Assembly: GCA_964012715.1 (NCBI GenBank)
Contig: CAXGUG010000006.1
Coordinates: forward strand, 1-64,000
Direction of reading: 5' to 3'
Source of the DNA: UBA1479 sp964012715
Lineage (GTDB): Bacteria > Pseudomonadota > Alphaproteobacteria > Rhodospirillales > Casp-alpha2
Length of the DNA stretch: 64,000 nucleotides
The first letter of the stretch is position 1. Each line of letters opens with the position of its first letter. The translations under genes and the position numbers were made by a program. Below, one piece after another: positions 8,505-16,725 of this stretch. The notes beneath the pieces are model-generated. The model ran no database searches. It worked only from the letters and a program-made list of their open reading frames with translations, and had not been told where the DNA came from.

Positions 8505-9463
8505 ACGGCATGCGCGTAATCGTTGTCGGCATGGGCGTCCAAGGCGCCAAGCGGCTAGCCGTGGCTGGTGCTGATGCGGTCGCGACGGTCGATCCGTTCA
8601 AGGACGGCGTCGATTACCGTGACGTTCGCGACGTGCCGTTGGGCGATTTTGACGCGGCGCTGTTATGCATTCCGGACGAAGCGAAGATCGATCTGATGAC
8701 CTACCTGCTTGAAGCGGGGAAACATATTTTGGTCGAGAAGCCGGTCCTGTCCCATTCGGACGATGACCTGTCGCGCCTAGCCGCGTTGGCCGAAAAATCC
8801 GGCGCGGTTTGCTACACCGCTTACAATCACCGGTTCGAGCCGCATTTCGTCCGCATGCGCGACCTGATCCAAAGCGGCCGCCTGGGCGAGATCTATTCGA
8901 TCCGCATGTTCTACGGCAACGGAACCGCGCGCCTAGTCCGCGACAGCGCTTGGCGCGATCAGGGTGCTGGGGTGCTCCCCGATCTGGGCAGCCACTTGCT
9001 CGATACGTTGCGGTTCTGGATGGGCGACGATTTCAATCCGGAGTTCCGTATCACCGGCGCTTATCGTCATGAAAATCGTTCCTTCGATCAGGTCATCGTC
9101 ACCGCAGACGGCGCTGTCGCCATCCAGTTGGAAATGACGATGCTGAGCTGGCGCAATCATCATGTCACCGAAGTCCTGGCCGAAAAGGGAAGTGCCCATA
9201 TCGAAAGCCTGTGCAAATGGGGGCCCTCGACCTTCACCCACCGCACGCGCATTCTGCCGAGCGGCCGTCCGCCGGAAGAGGCCGTCACTCTGGTTCAAAG
9301 CGATCCCACTTGGGAGCTGGAATACGATCATTTCGTTACCCTGTGCCGCGACAAGCCGGGCAGCCACAACCTGGATAACGACCTGTGGCTTAATCGGACC
9401 TTGCGCGAGTTGGCCGCCCAAGCCGGTGTGACCGAATTGACGCGGGATAGCGCGGACGCATGA
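8501..9463 (+). CDS. Gfo/Idh/MocA family oxidoreductase
   Basis: The 320-residue protein opens with a short Rossmann strand and glycine turn (VIVVGMGVQGAKRL) and has the family's diagnostic EKP at 79-81 (HILVEKPVLSH) followed by YNHRFEPHF. The second half is the alpha/beta substrate domain with DLGSHLLDTLRFW, in which the His is usually catalytic. Family members oxidise or reduce a sugar carbon, often C3 of a nucleotide sugar. It overlaps the HldE-like gene by four bases and the UDP-sugar-dehydrogenase homologue by four, so it probably acts on the same activated sugar. The N-terminal NAD region is compact compared with many relatives. Confidence 0.85.
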   Translation: MNGMRVIVVGMGVQGAKRLAVAGADAVATVDPFKDGVDYRDVRDVPLGDFDAALLCIPDEAKIDLMTYLLEAGKHILVEKPVLSHSDDDLSRLAALAEKSGAVCYTAYNHRFEPHFVRMRDLIQSGRLGEIYSIRMFYGNGTARLVRDSAWRDQGAGVLPDLGSHLLDTLRFWMGDDFNPEFRITGAYRHENRSFDQVIVTADGAVAIQLEMTMLSWRNHHVTEVLAEKGSAHIESLCKWGPSTFTHRTRILPSGRPPEEAVTLVQSDPTWELEYDHFVTLCRDKPGSHNLDNDLWLNRTLRELAAQAGVTELTRDSADA

Positions 9464-10752
9464 CCAAACCCGTCATCGGATTTGCAGGCCTGACGCATCT
9501 CGGCCTCAACATGGCCGCCGCTACAGTGGCGCGGGGGTTCGACGTCGTCGGGTTTCACGAAGACGCCCAACTTGTCGCGGAAATATCCACCGGTCACCTG
9601 CCGGTAAACGAACCGGGCTTGGACGATATGTTCACCGCCCATCGCGAGCGCCTAAGCTTCACTGCCGACGCCGCCGCGCTGTCCGCCTGTGACGTGGTCT
9701 ATATTTCTGTAGACGTGCCAACCGATGACCGGGGACAAAGCGACCTCCGCCCTATCCTGGGCATCATCGCGACGGTCGAGGAAGCGATCCGGCCCGACGC
9801 TCTGCTGGTCGTGCTCTGTCAAGTGCCGCCCGGCTTCACCCGCCAGCTGCCCCGCGATCCGGCCCGTCTTTATTATCAGGTCGAAACCCTGATATTCGGC
9901 CGCGCCGTCGAGCGCGCGATGTATCCGGAACGGTTCATCATCGGTTGCGCCGACCCGGCCCAACCGATCGACCCGCGGATGACTTACTATCTGTCCTCAT
10001 TCGATTGTCCGATTCTGCCGATGCGCTATGAGAGCGCCGAGTTGGCGAAGATCTCGATCAACATGTGTCTGGTTGCATCGATCGGCGTCGCCAACACGAT
10101 GGCCGAAGTCTGCGAGAACGTCGGCGCCGATTGGTCCGAAATTATTCCGGCTCTCCGGTTGGATGCGCGGATCGGCCCGAAGAGCTATATCGCGCCGGGC
10201 CTGGGCCTCGCGGGGGGAAACCTGGAACGCGATCTCGCCACCGTCATCAGCCTTGCCGACGGCCACGGCAGCGACGCCGGGATCGTCCGGGCCTGGATCG
10301 CCAACAGCGGCTATCGCAAAGACTGGTGCCACCGGGTCTTGGAAACAGAAGTCCTCGACGACGACCCGGATGCGAGAATCGGCCTGCTGGGTCTCGCCTA
10401 TAAAGAAGACACCCATAGCACCAAGAACGCCCCGTCCCTGGCCCTGCTGCGTCATCTCGATCCGACGCAAGTTACCGCCCACGACCCGGTGGTGCGCGCC
10501 GCCGATGCGATGCCCGGTCTGGGCGCCGCTGCTGATCCGTTGGCGGCCTGCGACGGCGCCGATGCTGTGGTTATCATCACACCCTGGCCGGTTTATCGCA
10601 CACTCGATCCGGCGGCGATTGCTGCCCGCATGCGCGGTCACACGTTGATCGATCCGTACGGCTTGTTGCCTGACGCCGCCGTCGCGGCGGCTGGGCTGGA
10701 CCATTTCGTTCTTGGCCGCGCACCCCTGCGCGCCGACAGCACATCAAATTGA
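9460..10752 (+). CDS. UDP-glucose/GDP-mannose dehydrogenase homologue lacking the catalytic cysteine
   Basis: The three UDPGDH domains are present over 430 residues: an N-terminal NAD domain (GFAGLTHLGLNMA, where the middle Gly of GxGxxG is Thr), a central helical domain (AELAKISINMCLVASIGVAN) and a C-terminal domain (IGLLGLAYKEDTHSTKNAPS). In the active-site loop the normal GFGGSCFPKD reads GLAGGNLERD, so the catalytic Cys is Asn254. Four-electron oxidation of C6 to a carboxylate goes through a Cys thioester, so this protein probably does a different or incomplete oxidation, or is non-catalytic. It is coupled to the Gfo/Idh gene by a 4-base overlap. Confidence 0.85.
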   Translation: MTKPVIGFAGLTHLGLNMAAATVARGFDVVGFHEDAQLVAEISTGHLPVNEPGLDDMFTAHRERLSFTADAAALSACDVVYISVDVPTDDRGQSDLRPILGIIATVEEAIRPDALLVVLCQVPPGFTRQLPRDPARLYYQVETLIFGRAVERAMYPERFIIGCADPAQPIDPRMTYYLSSFDCPILPMRYESAELAKISINMCLVASIGVANTMAEVCENVGADWSEIIPALRLDARIGPKSYIAPGLGLAGGNLERDLATVISLADGHGSDAGIVRAWIANSGYRKDWCHRVLETEVLDDDPDARIGLLGLAYKEDTHSTKNAPSLALLRHLDPTQVTAHDPVVRAADAMPGLGAAADPLAACDGADAVVIITPWPVYRTLDPAAIAARMRGHTLIDPYGLLPDAAVAAAGLDHFVLGRAPLRADSTSN

Positions 10753-10762
10753 AGGACCAGGC

Positions 10763-11650
10763 ATGCTTGAGCACCTGAACCCGCAACCGCAATCGCCGAG
10801 CCGCGTCGTCGTCTTGGGCGCCGCCGGTTTCGTCGGCCGGACCACGGTCGCCGCGTTCGAAGGCGACGATACGCCGGTGTTGGCCCTGGGCCGCGCCGAG
10901 GTCGATCTTCTGGCCGACACCGCCGCCGAGACCCTGGCCGGTCAGTTGCGAGAGGACGATACCTTCGTCGTCATTTCCGCCGAAGCGCCCTGCAAGGACG
11001 CCGCGATGTTGGAACGCAACATCCGCATGATGCGGGCCGTGACCGATGCCCTGGGCAAAGTTCAACCCGCGCACGTCATTTACGTCAGTTCCGACGCCGT
11101 CTATGCCGACAGCACCGGACCGTTGAGCGAAACGTCCTGCGCCGAGCCGGGCTCGCTCCATGGGGTGATGCATCTGGCGCGGGAACTGATGCTCAAGGAT
11201 GCGGTCAAGGGGCCGCTCGCCATTCTGCGCCCGACGTTGATCTACGGTGCCGCCGATCCGCATAACGGTTACGGCCCGAACCGGTTCCGCCGCCTTTCCG
11301 CCGAAGGGCAAGAGATCGTCCTGTTCGGCGAAGGCGAAGAACGTCGCGACCATGTCGATGTCCGCGACGTCGCCGGGCTGATTCGCTTGATCGCCAATCA
11401 CAAATCGCAAGGCGTATTGAACGCCGCAACCGGTGTGGTCACTTCTTTCCGGGAAATCGCGGAAATGGTTGTGGCGCTCGCCGCCAATAAAGTTGCGATC
11501 AAAGGTTCGCCGCGCCAAGGCGCAATGCCGCACAACGGATACCGCCCGTTCGATCCCGCCGCCACCAAGACGGCGTTCCCGGCATTTTCCTACACAACGC
11601 TGGCGGATGGCCTGGCTCGCGCCCAGACGGAATCGACGGAGCGTTCTTGA
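10763..11650 (+). CDS. Extended-SDR-like protein without the Tyr/Lys pair
   Basis: A 295-residue Rossmann protein with GAAGFVG at 19-25, VSSDAVYAD at 108-116 (conserved Ser) and the late LNAATGVVTSF region of nucleotide-sugar SDRs. Where YxxxK is expected, the sequence is H133-G-V-M-H137, so both catalytic residues appear replaced. It may bind NAD(H) or a sugar nucleotide without the usual chemistry, or use other residues. The start is the ATG at 10763, ten bases after the preceding stop and preceded by AAGGACCAG. Its stop overlaps the next methyltransferase start. Confidence 0.72.
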   Translation: MLEHLNPQPQSPSRVVVLGAAGFVGRTTVAAFEGDDTPVLALGRAEVDLLADTAAETLAGQLREDDTFVVISAEAPCKDAAMLERNIRMMRAVTDALGKVQPAHVIYVSSDAVYADSTGPLSETSCAEPGSLHGVMHLARELMLKDAVKGPLAILRPTLIYGAADPHNGYGPNRFRRLSAEGQEIVLFGEGEERRDHVDVRDVAGLIRLIANHKSQGVLNAATGVVTSFREIAEMVVALAANKVAIKGSPRQGAMPHNGYRPFDPAATKTAFPAFSYTTLADGLARAQTESTERS

Positions 11651-12303
11651 CCGTGGCTCAAGTCGATCTTCTCCGGTCGCTGCCGAAGACAAAGCGCAAC
11701 GTCGGCGCGCGGGAAACGGCCAAGACCGAAGAACACATTCGCATTTCATGTGAATTCGGAGAGATGTATTTCGACGGGCCGCGCGAATACGGCTACGGCG
11801 GTTACCGTTACGACGGTCGCTGGAAACCCGTGGCCAAGGACATCGTGACCCACTTCGGATTGAAGCCCGGTGACCGCGTCCTGGACGTCGGCTGCGCCAA
11901 AGGTTTCCTGGTCAAGGACCTGTTGGCAATCGGTATCGACGCCTATGGCATCGACGTTTCCAAATACGCGTTGATGAATTGCGAACCCGAAGTCGTCGGG
12001 CGGCTGCAGGTTGGGTCTTGCGACGACCTGCCGTTCCCGGACAAAAGTTTCGACGCCGTGCTGGCGATCAACATCATCCACAACATGGACCGAGGTGGAT
12101 GCATTCGCGCTCTGCGCGAGATGGAACGCCTTGCGCCCGGCAAGGGCTTCATCCAGGTCGACAGCTACCACACCCCGGAACAGAAAGCGGTTTTCGAAAG
12201 CTGGGTTCTGACCGCCAAGTTCTACGATTACCCCGAAGGCTGGCTGAAGGTGTTCGATGAAGCCGGATATACCGGGGATTGGGATTGGACCGTCATCGAA
12301 TGA
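11647..12303 (+). CDS. Class I SAM-dependent methyltransferase
   Basis: The SAM motif VLDVGCAKGFLVKDLL is followed by YGIDVSKYAL, DLPFPDKSFDAVLAIN and a HNMDRGGCIRAL block, the usual motifs I to III of sugar O- or N-methyltransferases. It is 218 residues from a TTG start (TTGA overlap with the preceding stop, GGAG just upstream); a GTG at 11653 is an alternative. The acceptor is unknown, presumably a sugar built by the surrounding SDRs. It overlaps the next SDR gene by four bases. Confidence 0.8.
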   Translation: MTVAQVDLLRSLPKTKRNVGARETAKTEEHIRISCEFGEMYFDGPREYGYGGYRYDGRWKPVAKDIVTHFGLKPGDRVLDVGCAKGFLVKDLLAIGIDAYGIDVSKYALMNCEPEVVGRLQVGSCDDLPFPDKSFDAVLAINIIHNMDRGGCIRALREMERLAPGKGFIQVDSYHTPEQKAVFESWVLTAKFYDYPEGWLKVFDEAGYTGDWDWTVIE

Positions 12304-13184
12304 AGATTTTGGTGACCGGCGCCGGCGGCTTCGCAGGTGGGGCCATCGCCAAGAAACTGGCGCAGGCGGGATACGACGTGACGGGCACCGTCCGGCCCGG
12401 TTCGCCCCGGCCGTTGCCAACCTCCGGTCTGGCGATCGCCGAAGCCGACCTTTCGAACGCCGATTCTTTATTCGCCCTGGGCAGCGGGTTCACCGCCGTC
12501 ATCCATGCGGCGGCAACGGTCGACCGGCCGGGTGTAACCGCATCACAGTTGTTTCGCGACAACATGCAAGCCACGTTCAATACGGTTCAATTCGCGCAAC
12601 GGAATGAAGTCGGTCGGTTCATCTACATGTCTTCTGTGTCGGTGCATGGGCGGATCAACGGGCCCGTCGTAGACCACGAGACCCCGATCATCGACCCCAG
12701 TCCCTATGGATATTCAAAGCGACTGGGTGAATTGTTGTTGAACGAAATCCCGGACGGATTGGGCGCCGTTTCTCTTCGACTGCCCGGCGTCGTCGGGCCG
12801 GGCGGGCATTCCAACTGGTTGACCCGCACCTGCGAGACTTTGGCCGCCGGAAACGGCATCACGATTCGAAATCCCGACGCGCGGTTCAACAACGCCGTCC
12901 ACACGGACGATCTCTCAAGTTTCTGCGAAGCTTTGCTGCATCTTCCGTTAACCGGCCATCGCGCGATGCCCTTGGCCGCCGGGGGCGACCTGTCCATCCG
13001 CGACGTCGCCGACAGATTGCAGGCCCGCTTGGGCGGCGGCCCGATCAAGATCGAGGCCGGCGGCTCCGCTCCGTTCGTGATCGATGACGGTTTCGCCCGC
13101 CGGGAATTGAATTACCGGTCCATGGAAACCGGCCCGTTGCTGGACCGTCTGGCAGACGACATTCGGGCCGCGAAAGTTCAATGA
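12300..13184 (+). CDS. NAD-dependent epimerase/dehydratase (extended SDR)
   Basis: A 294-residue SDR beginning TGAGGFAGG at 6-14, with YMSSVSVHG and a YGYSK catalytic pair. VSLRLPGVVGPGGHSNW and NNAVHTDDL are typical of 4-keto reductases and epimerases acting on nucleotide sugars. The start is the ATG at 12300, overlapping the methyltransferase stop; an upstream in-frame start at 12279 would lie within the previous gene. The stop overlaps the following glycosyltransferase start (ATGA). It may complete the sugar made by genes at 8.5-12.3 kb. Confidence 0.82.
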   Translation: MKILVTGAGGFAGGAIAKKLAQAGYDVTGTVRPGSPRPLPTSGLAIAEADLSNADSLFALGSGFTAVIHAAATVDRPGVTASQLFRDNMQATFNTVQFAQRNEVGRFIYMSSVSVHGRINGPVVDHETPIIDPSPYGYSKRLGELLLNEIPDGLGAVSLRLPGVVGPGGHSNWLTRTCETLAAGNGITIRNPDARFNNAVHTDDLSSFCEALLHLPLTGHRAMPLAAGGDLSIRDVADRLQARLGGGPIKIEAGGSAPFVIDDGFARRELNYRSMETGPLLDRLADDIRAAKVQ

Positions 13185-14449
13185 GCCCGGCCGCGATGAC
13201 ATTTCCAAGTGCACTCAGCCGATTCGGCGCGCACGCGCGAAAAGCCGCTGCCGATCCGAAGCGAGCGGCCCGTATCGTTGTCGACGCCGTTCTGATCTAC
13301 ACGGTCGGGATAGCCCTCGCGCTTGCGGCGCGCATCCTCCGGCCTGTCCTGCACATCCGGTTTTCTTCGATCGACGGAAGGCGCATCGGACACTTCATCG
13401 GCATGTGCGAAATCTATCTTTGCGAACGCGCGCTCGGACATCACAAAGGCTTCACCGATATACATACCTCGACCAAAGTCGGCAATTCACAGAGCGATAG
13501 CACACCGCCCAACAAATTAATTTGGCGGCTCTACGATGAACAACTTCACTTCAATGAGTGGGCTCGATACGCGGTTGCCGCGAATGAAATACTACCGGGC
13601 GCGAAGAAACATCAAACGCCGATTTCAGGCCCCGATTACACCGGCCTCATGGAAAGAGTCCCCGCCCAGATCAAATTGCCGGAAACGGTAATTGATGCAG
13701 GAAACCAGTGGGCAAAAGATTCAGGAATCAGCCTTGATCAAGAAATGGTGGTTTTCGCGAACAGAGATAGCGCACACCTGTCCCATAGATTCAGTTCGAA
13801 GGATTGGTCGTATCATGACTACCGGGACAACAGTATTGCATCAATGACTCCCATGGCCGAAGCCATGACGGCGCGAGGCTACCTAGCCGTGCGGATCGGC
13901 GCCCACGCGGAAGAACCCATCCATTCTGAAAATCCTTGGATATTCGACCTACCGTTTTCCGGACGGACCGAGGAGATCGAACTCTTTGTGTCAAATCGCT
14001 GCAGATTCTTCATTGTGACCACCTCTGGCATTGGCGATCTAGGACGCATGTTTCGCAAACCCGTGGCCTGCACGAATACCGCCCCGTTCCTCACCGTTGT
14101 ACGTTTAAAAACCCAGCCGGCCGATTTATGGATTCCCAAACATCATTGGTCAGTCGAGCAAAAGCGCTTCATGACCTTTTCTGAAATCGTCGAATGCGGT
14201 GCCGGCCATTTCGATAGGACTGAACAGTACAGTGCGAATGGCATCGAATTGGTCGAAAATACGGCCGAAGAAATAACCGATATCGCCCTTGAAACAGACG
14301 CCATCTTATCCGGCCACCATCACATCGGCGCCGCCGAGCAAAGACTGTACGATCGATTTTGGAAGATCGCGCTTGAAGGAAGAAAATGGACCGGAGAGTC
14401 CAGGATTGCGCTTTCATTCCTGAGCCGCCACTCACATTTGGTCAGGTAA
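13181..14449 (+). CDS. TIGR04372-type glycosyltransferase
   Basis: This 422-residue protein has one hydrophobic N-terminal segment (about 31-53), then RIGHFIGMCEIYLCERAL, a stretch on oxygen-rich EMVVFANRDSAHL, and MTARGYLAVRIG, matching the RiGHf..n.e.yl and VCLHvRDsaY blocks of TIGR04372 proteins in surface-glycan clusters. That family is treated as glycosyltransferase and is probably membrane-anchored on the cytoplasmic side. The donor is unknown. The reading region is less G+C-rich than its neighbours, especially after about 13.5 kb. The start overlaps the SDR stop by four bases, and the gene is the last of that tightly coupled run. Confidence 0.75.
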   Translation: MSPAAMTFPSALSRFGAHARKAAADPKRAARIVVDAVLIYTVGIALALAARILRPVLHIRFSSIDGRRIGHFIGMCEIYLCERALGHHKGFTDIHTSTKVGNSQSDSTPPNKLIWRLYDEQLHFNEWARYAVAANEILPGAKKHQTPISGPDYTGLMERVPAQIKLPETVIDAGNQWAKDSGISLDQEMVVFANRDSAHLSHRFSSKDWSYHDYRDNSIASMTPMAEAMTARGYLAVRIGAHAEEPIHSENPWIFDLPFSGRTEEIELFVSNRCRFFIVTTSGIGDLGRMFRKPVACTNTAPFLTVVRLKTQPADLWIPKHHWSVEQKRFMTFSEIVECGAGHFDRTEQYSANGIELVENTAEEITDIALETDAILSGHHHIGAAEQRLYDRFWKIALEGRKWTGESRIALSFLSRHSHLVR

Positions 14450-14509
14450 CCCGCCGGTCCCTATTCAGGGATCGATAGCGGCCTACGAATAGAAAAATCA
14501 GAGGAACTA

Positions 14510-15547
14510 ATGGGAAAAAATCAGATTATCGCCACCTTGGGCACGGACGGCGATACCTCGACGTCGATCAACGGCACCTGGTTCGACTTCAAAGAAGGGG
14601 TATTCGTTTCGCCTGATGAGCATTCATCCGATCAGGCTCAAACAGGAGATCTCTTCGGGTATTTTTGGCAAAAAGAGGACGAGGGACAAAACTTCTCGAA
14701 CGATCCTGAATCATCCGACTTGGCACGATATATTGCCTACAGCGTTCGGCGCGACTTTCCGGGAAGGGATGCCTTTTTACAGTCCTTTATCACCGAGTCT
14801 CCCAACGACAAGGTCGCCTGCCTTGATGCCGGTTGCGGCATCGCCAGTTCATTTCTATCCTTTTTCAAGGGAGCCCTTGATTCCATCGACTATTGCGGAA
14901 TCGACATCTCATCCTCAATCTGGATCGCTCGGAAAAATCTGATAGCACACGGTCTCGACCCGCTTCTCATTAGAGGAGACATAGCGAGGGTTTCCCTACC
15001 TAAAGACCTGTTTGACATCGTTTATTGCCCTTACGTATTGCAACATACCGATGCCCCGCTTGCGACCTTACGGAATATCATTCACCCGCTGCGCATAGGC
15101 GGCGGCGCGATTCTTAGTCATACACGCCCTTTCGCGCCGTTACGCACCTTCTCAGACAACATGATTCGCGAACAGATCCGCGACATGGACCATGAAACAA
15201 AGATGGAAAAGTTGGCCGCGTTGTCGGAACTTGCTCAGCAGCTCTTCAACATTAAGACGAAGATTAAACTAGAATCTCCAGTCGACGTTTTGGGCATCCC
15301 TGCCGGCGAGTACCCTCTTCAAGAGTTATTCTATGATTATTTTGTTCGGGCCTATTATGACGACTCTAGAACCTTCGACAATTGTAACCTTGAGAACCTC
15401 GACTGGTTCGGACCTAGTTATTACCATACCCTTTCCACGGAAAACTTCGTGACGGCCTGCGAAGAAAACGGACTAGAGATCATCTCAATGAACACGACCG
15501 TGGGCACAACCTCCGTTCTTGCCCGTAAAATCTTCCACAAGGCGTAA
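14510..15547 (+). CDS. Class I SAM-dependent methyltransferase, low G+C
   Basis: The SAM-binding block ACLDAGCGIASSFLSFF, with IDYCGIDISS after it and DIVYCPYVLQHTDAPLATL as the motif IV-post region, identifies a class I methyltransferase of 345 residues, longer than the core because of N- and C-terminal extensions. The acceptor is unknown. A good Shine-Dalgarno (AGAGGAAC) precedes the ATG. Its base composition is clearly lower than the neighbours: the 60 bases from 15301 hold 25 G or C by my count. Together with the isolated position (gaps of 60 and 146 bases) this suggests separate acquisition. Confidence 0.78.
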   Translation: MGKNQIIATLGTDGDTSTSINGTWFDFKEGVFVSPDEHSSDQAQTGDLFGYFWQKEDEGQNFSNDPESSDLARYIAYSVRRDFPGRDAFLQSFITESPNDKVACLDAGCGIASSFLSFFKGALDSIDYCGIDISSSIWIARKNLIAHGLDPLLIRGDIARVSLPKDLFDIVYCPYVLQHTDAPLATLRNIIHPLRIGGGAILSHTRPFAPLRTFSDNMIREQIRDMDHETKMEKLAALSELAQQLFNIKTKIKLESPVDVLGIPAGEYPLQELFYDYFVRAYYDDSRTFDNCNLENLDWFGPSYYHTLSTENFVTACEENGLEIISMNTTVGTTSVLARKIFHKA

Positions 15548-15612
15548 TCAACATCCGTCTTTGTTCCAGAATTCGGCGACCGTCGGCCGTGACCTGTTTT
15601 GATCACAACGAA

Positions 15613-15645
15613 GTCGGCTTGAGTGTTCTGGCTCAACACGCCGAC
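15613..15645. repeat. Imperfect inverted repeat between operon segments
   Basis: GTCGGC-TTGAG (15613-15623) pairs with CTCAA-CAC-GCCGAC (15632-15645) with an 8-base loop and a 3-base bulge; flanking CGAAG and CTTCTTCG extend it. No T-run follows. It sits in the 146-base gap between the low-G+C methyltransferase and the E1 alpha gene and could end transcription or form a leader structure. Confidence 0.4.
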
Positions 15646-15693
15646 CTTCTTCGATAAGAAACTTACCGAACCCACGTTTTCGAAAAACAGGGC

Positions 15694-16668
15694 ATGAACA
15701 TGGATCGAAACCTCCGAATTGAGCTGCACAAGACCATGATGCAACTCCGGCTGACGGAACAACGTCTGGCCGAAGTCTATAAAGAGCAGATCATCCGCAC
15801 GCCCGTTCACTTCGGCGTCGGCCAGGAAGCCGTGGCCGCAGGTGTATGCAAGGCCCTCGCCGAGGGGGATGTCGTGTATTCCCACCACCGCTGCCACAAC
15901 CACTATCTGGCACAGGGTGGCGATCTTTATGGTCTGATCGCCGAATTGATGGGAAAGGCGGACGGATGCTCCCAAGGACGCGGCGGGTCCGTACACCTGA
16001 CAGATCGTTCCAAGGGCTTCGTGATTTCCAGCGCCATCCTGGGGCAAACGGTCGCCGTTGCGACCGGCAGCGCATTGGCATTCAAGATGGACGGCGCCAA
16101 GAACGTCGCCGTGCCGTTCCTGGGCGATGCGACGCTTGAAGAGGGCGGCTTCTGGGAAAGCTTGAACTATGCCGCGATTCACGGGCTGCCCGTGTTGTTC
16201 GTGTGCGAAAACAACGGCTATTCAACGGAAAGCCCGCCCCATGTCCGCGAACCCGCGGGCACGACCCTATCCGGGCGTGTCGCCGGGTTCGGCGTGACGA
16301 CGGCGCAGGTCGACGGTAATGACATCGAAAAGGTCTACGCCGCCGCCGCCGACGCCGCAGAATATTGCCGCTCGGGCAAAGGACCGTTTTTCCTGGAATG
16401 CGCAACTTATCGCTGGTTGGAACACGTTGGGCCGTATTTCGACCACGAACTCGGCCGCTCGTACCGCTCGCAGGAAGAGGTCGAATCATGGATGACCCGC
16501 GACCCATTGGCGGCCAGCCAAGCCAAGTTGATTGAAAACGGCGACGCGACGATCGACGAAATCGAAAGTTGGATGACACAGGTCATCGACGAGATCGACC
16601 GAGCCATCGATAAAGCCCGGCAGGCGCCATGGCCCGAAGTCTCTACTCTTTTCGCCAATGTGTACTGA
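15694..16668 (+). CDS. Thiamine-diphosphate-dependent E1 component, alpha subunit
   Basis: A 324-residue E1-alpha-type protein. The ThDP/Mg signature runs from Gly144-Asp145 (GDATLEEGG) to Asn173-Asn174 (VCENNGYS), with EEGGFWESLNYAA between. The end has YRWLEHVGPYFD and YRSQEEVESW, typical of E1 alpha relatives found in glycan clusters. The segment that is GHGIVGAQ in pyruvate-type E1 reads SSAILGQT here. With the next gene it should form the alpha2beta2 enzyme that decarboxylates a 2-keto acid. No E2 or E3 gene is present, so transfer to lipoate is unlikely and a two-carbon or acyl transfer to a sugar is an alternative. Confidence 0.85.
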   Translation: MNMDRNLRIELHKTMMQLRLTEQRLAEVYKEQIIRTPVHFGVGQEAVAAGVCKALAEGDVVYSHHRCHNHYLAQGGDLYGLIAELMGKADGCSQGRGGSVHLTDRSKGFVISSAILGQTVAVATGSALAFKMDGAKNVAVPFLGDATLEEGGFWESLNYAAIHGLPVLFVCENNGYSTESPPHVREPAGTTLSGRVAGFGVTTAQVDGNDIEKVYAAAADAAEYCRSGKGPFFLECATYRWLEHVGPYFDHELGRSYRSQEEVESWMTRDPLAASQAKLIENGDATIDEIESWMTQVIDEIDRAIDKARQAPWPEVSTLFANVY

Positions 16669-16725
16669 CCCCATATACGCAGTGCGCTCAACTTTAGAAA
16701 TTTACTCGACCTTGGGAGCCGCAAT

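Noticed and set aside
14459..14475. Small stem TCCCT-attc-AGGGA after the TIGR04372 gene as a terminator
   Set aside because: Only five base pairs and no T-run follow; too weak to call.
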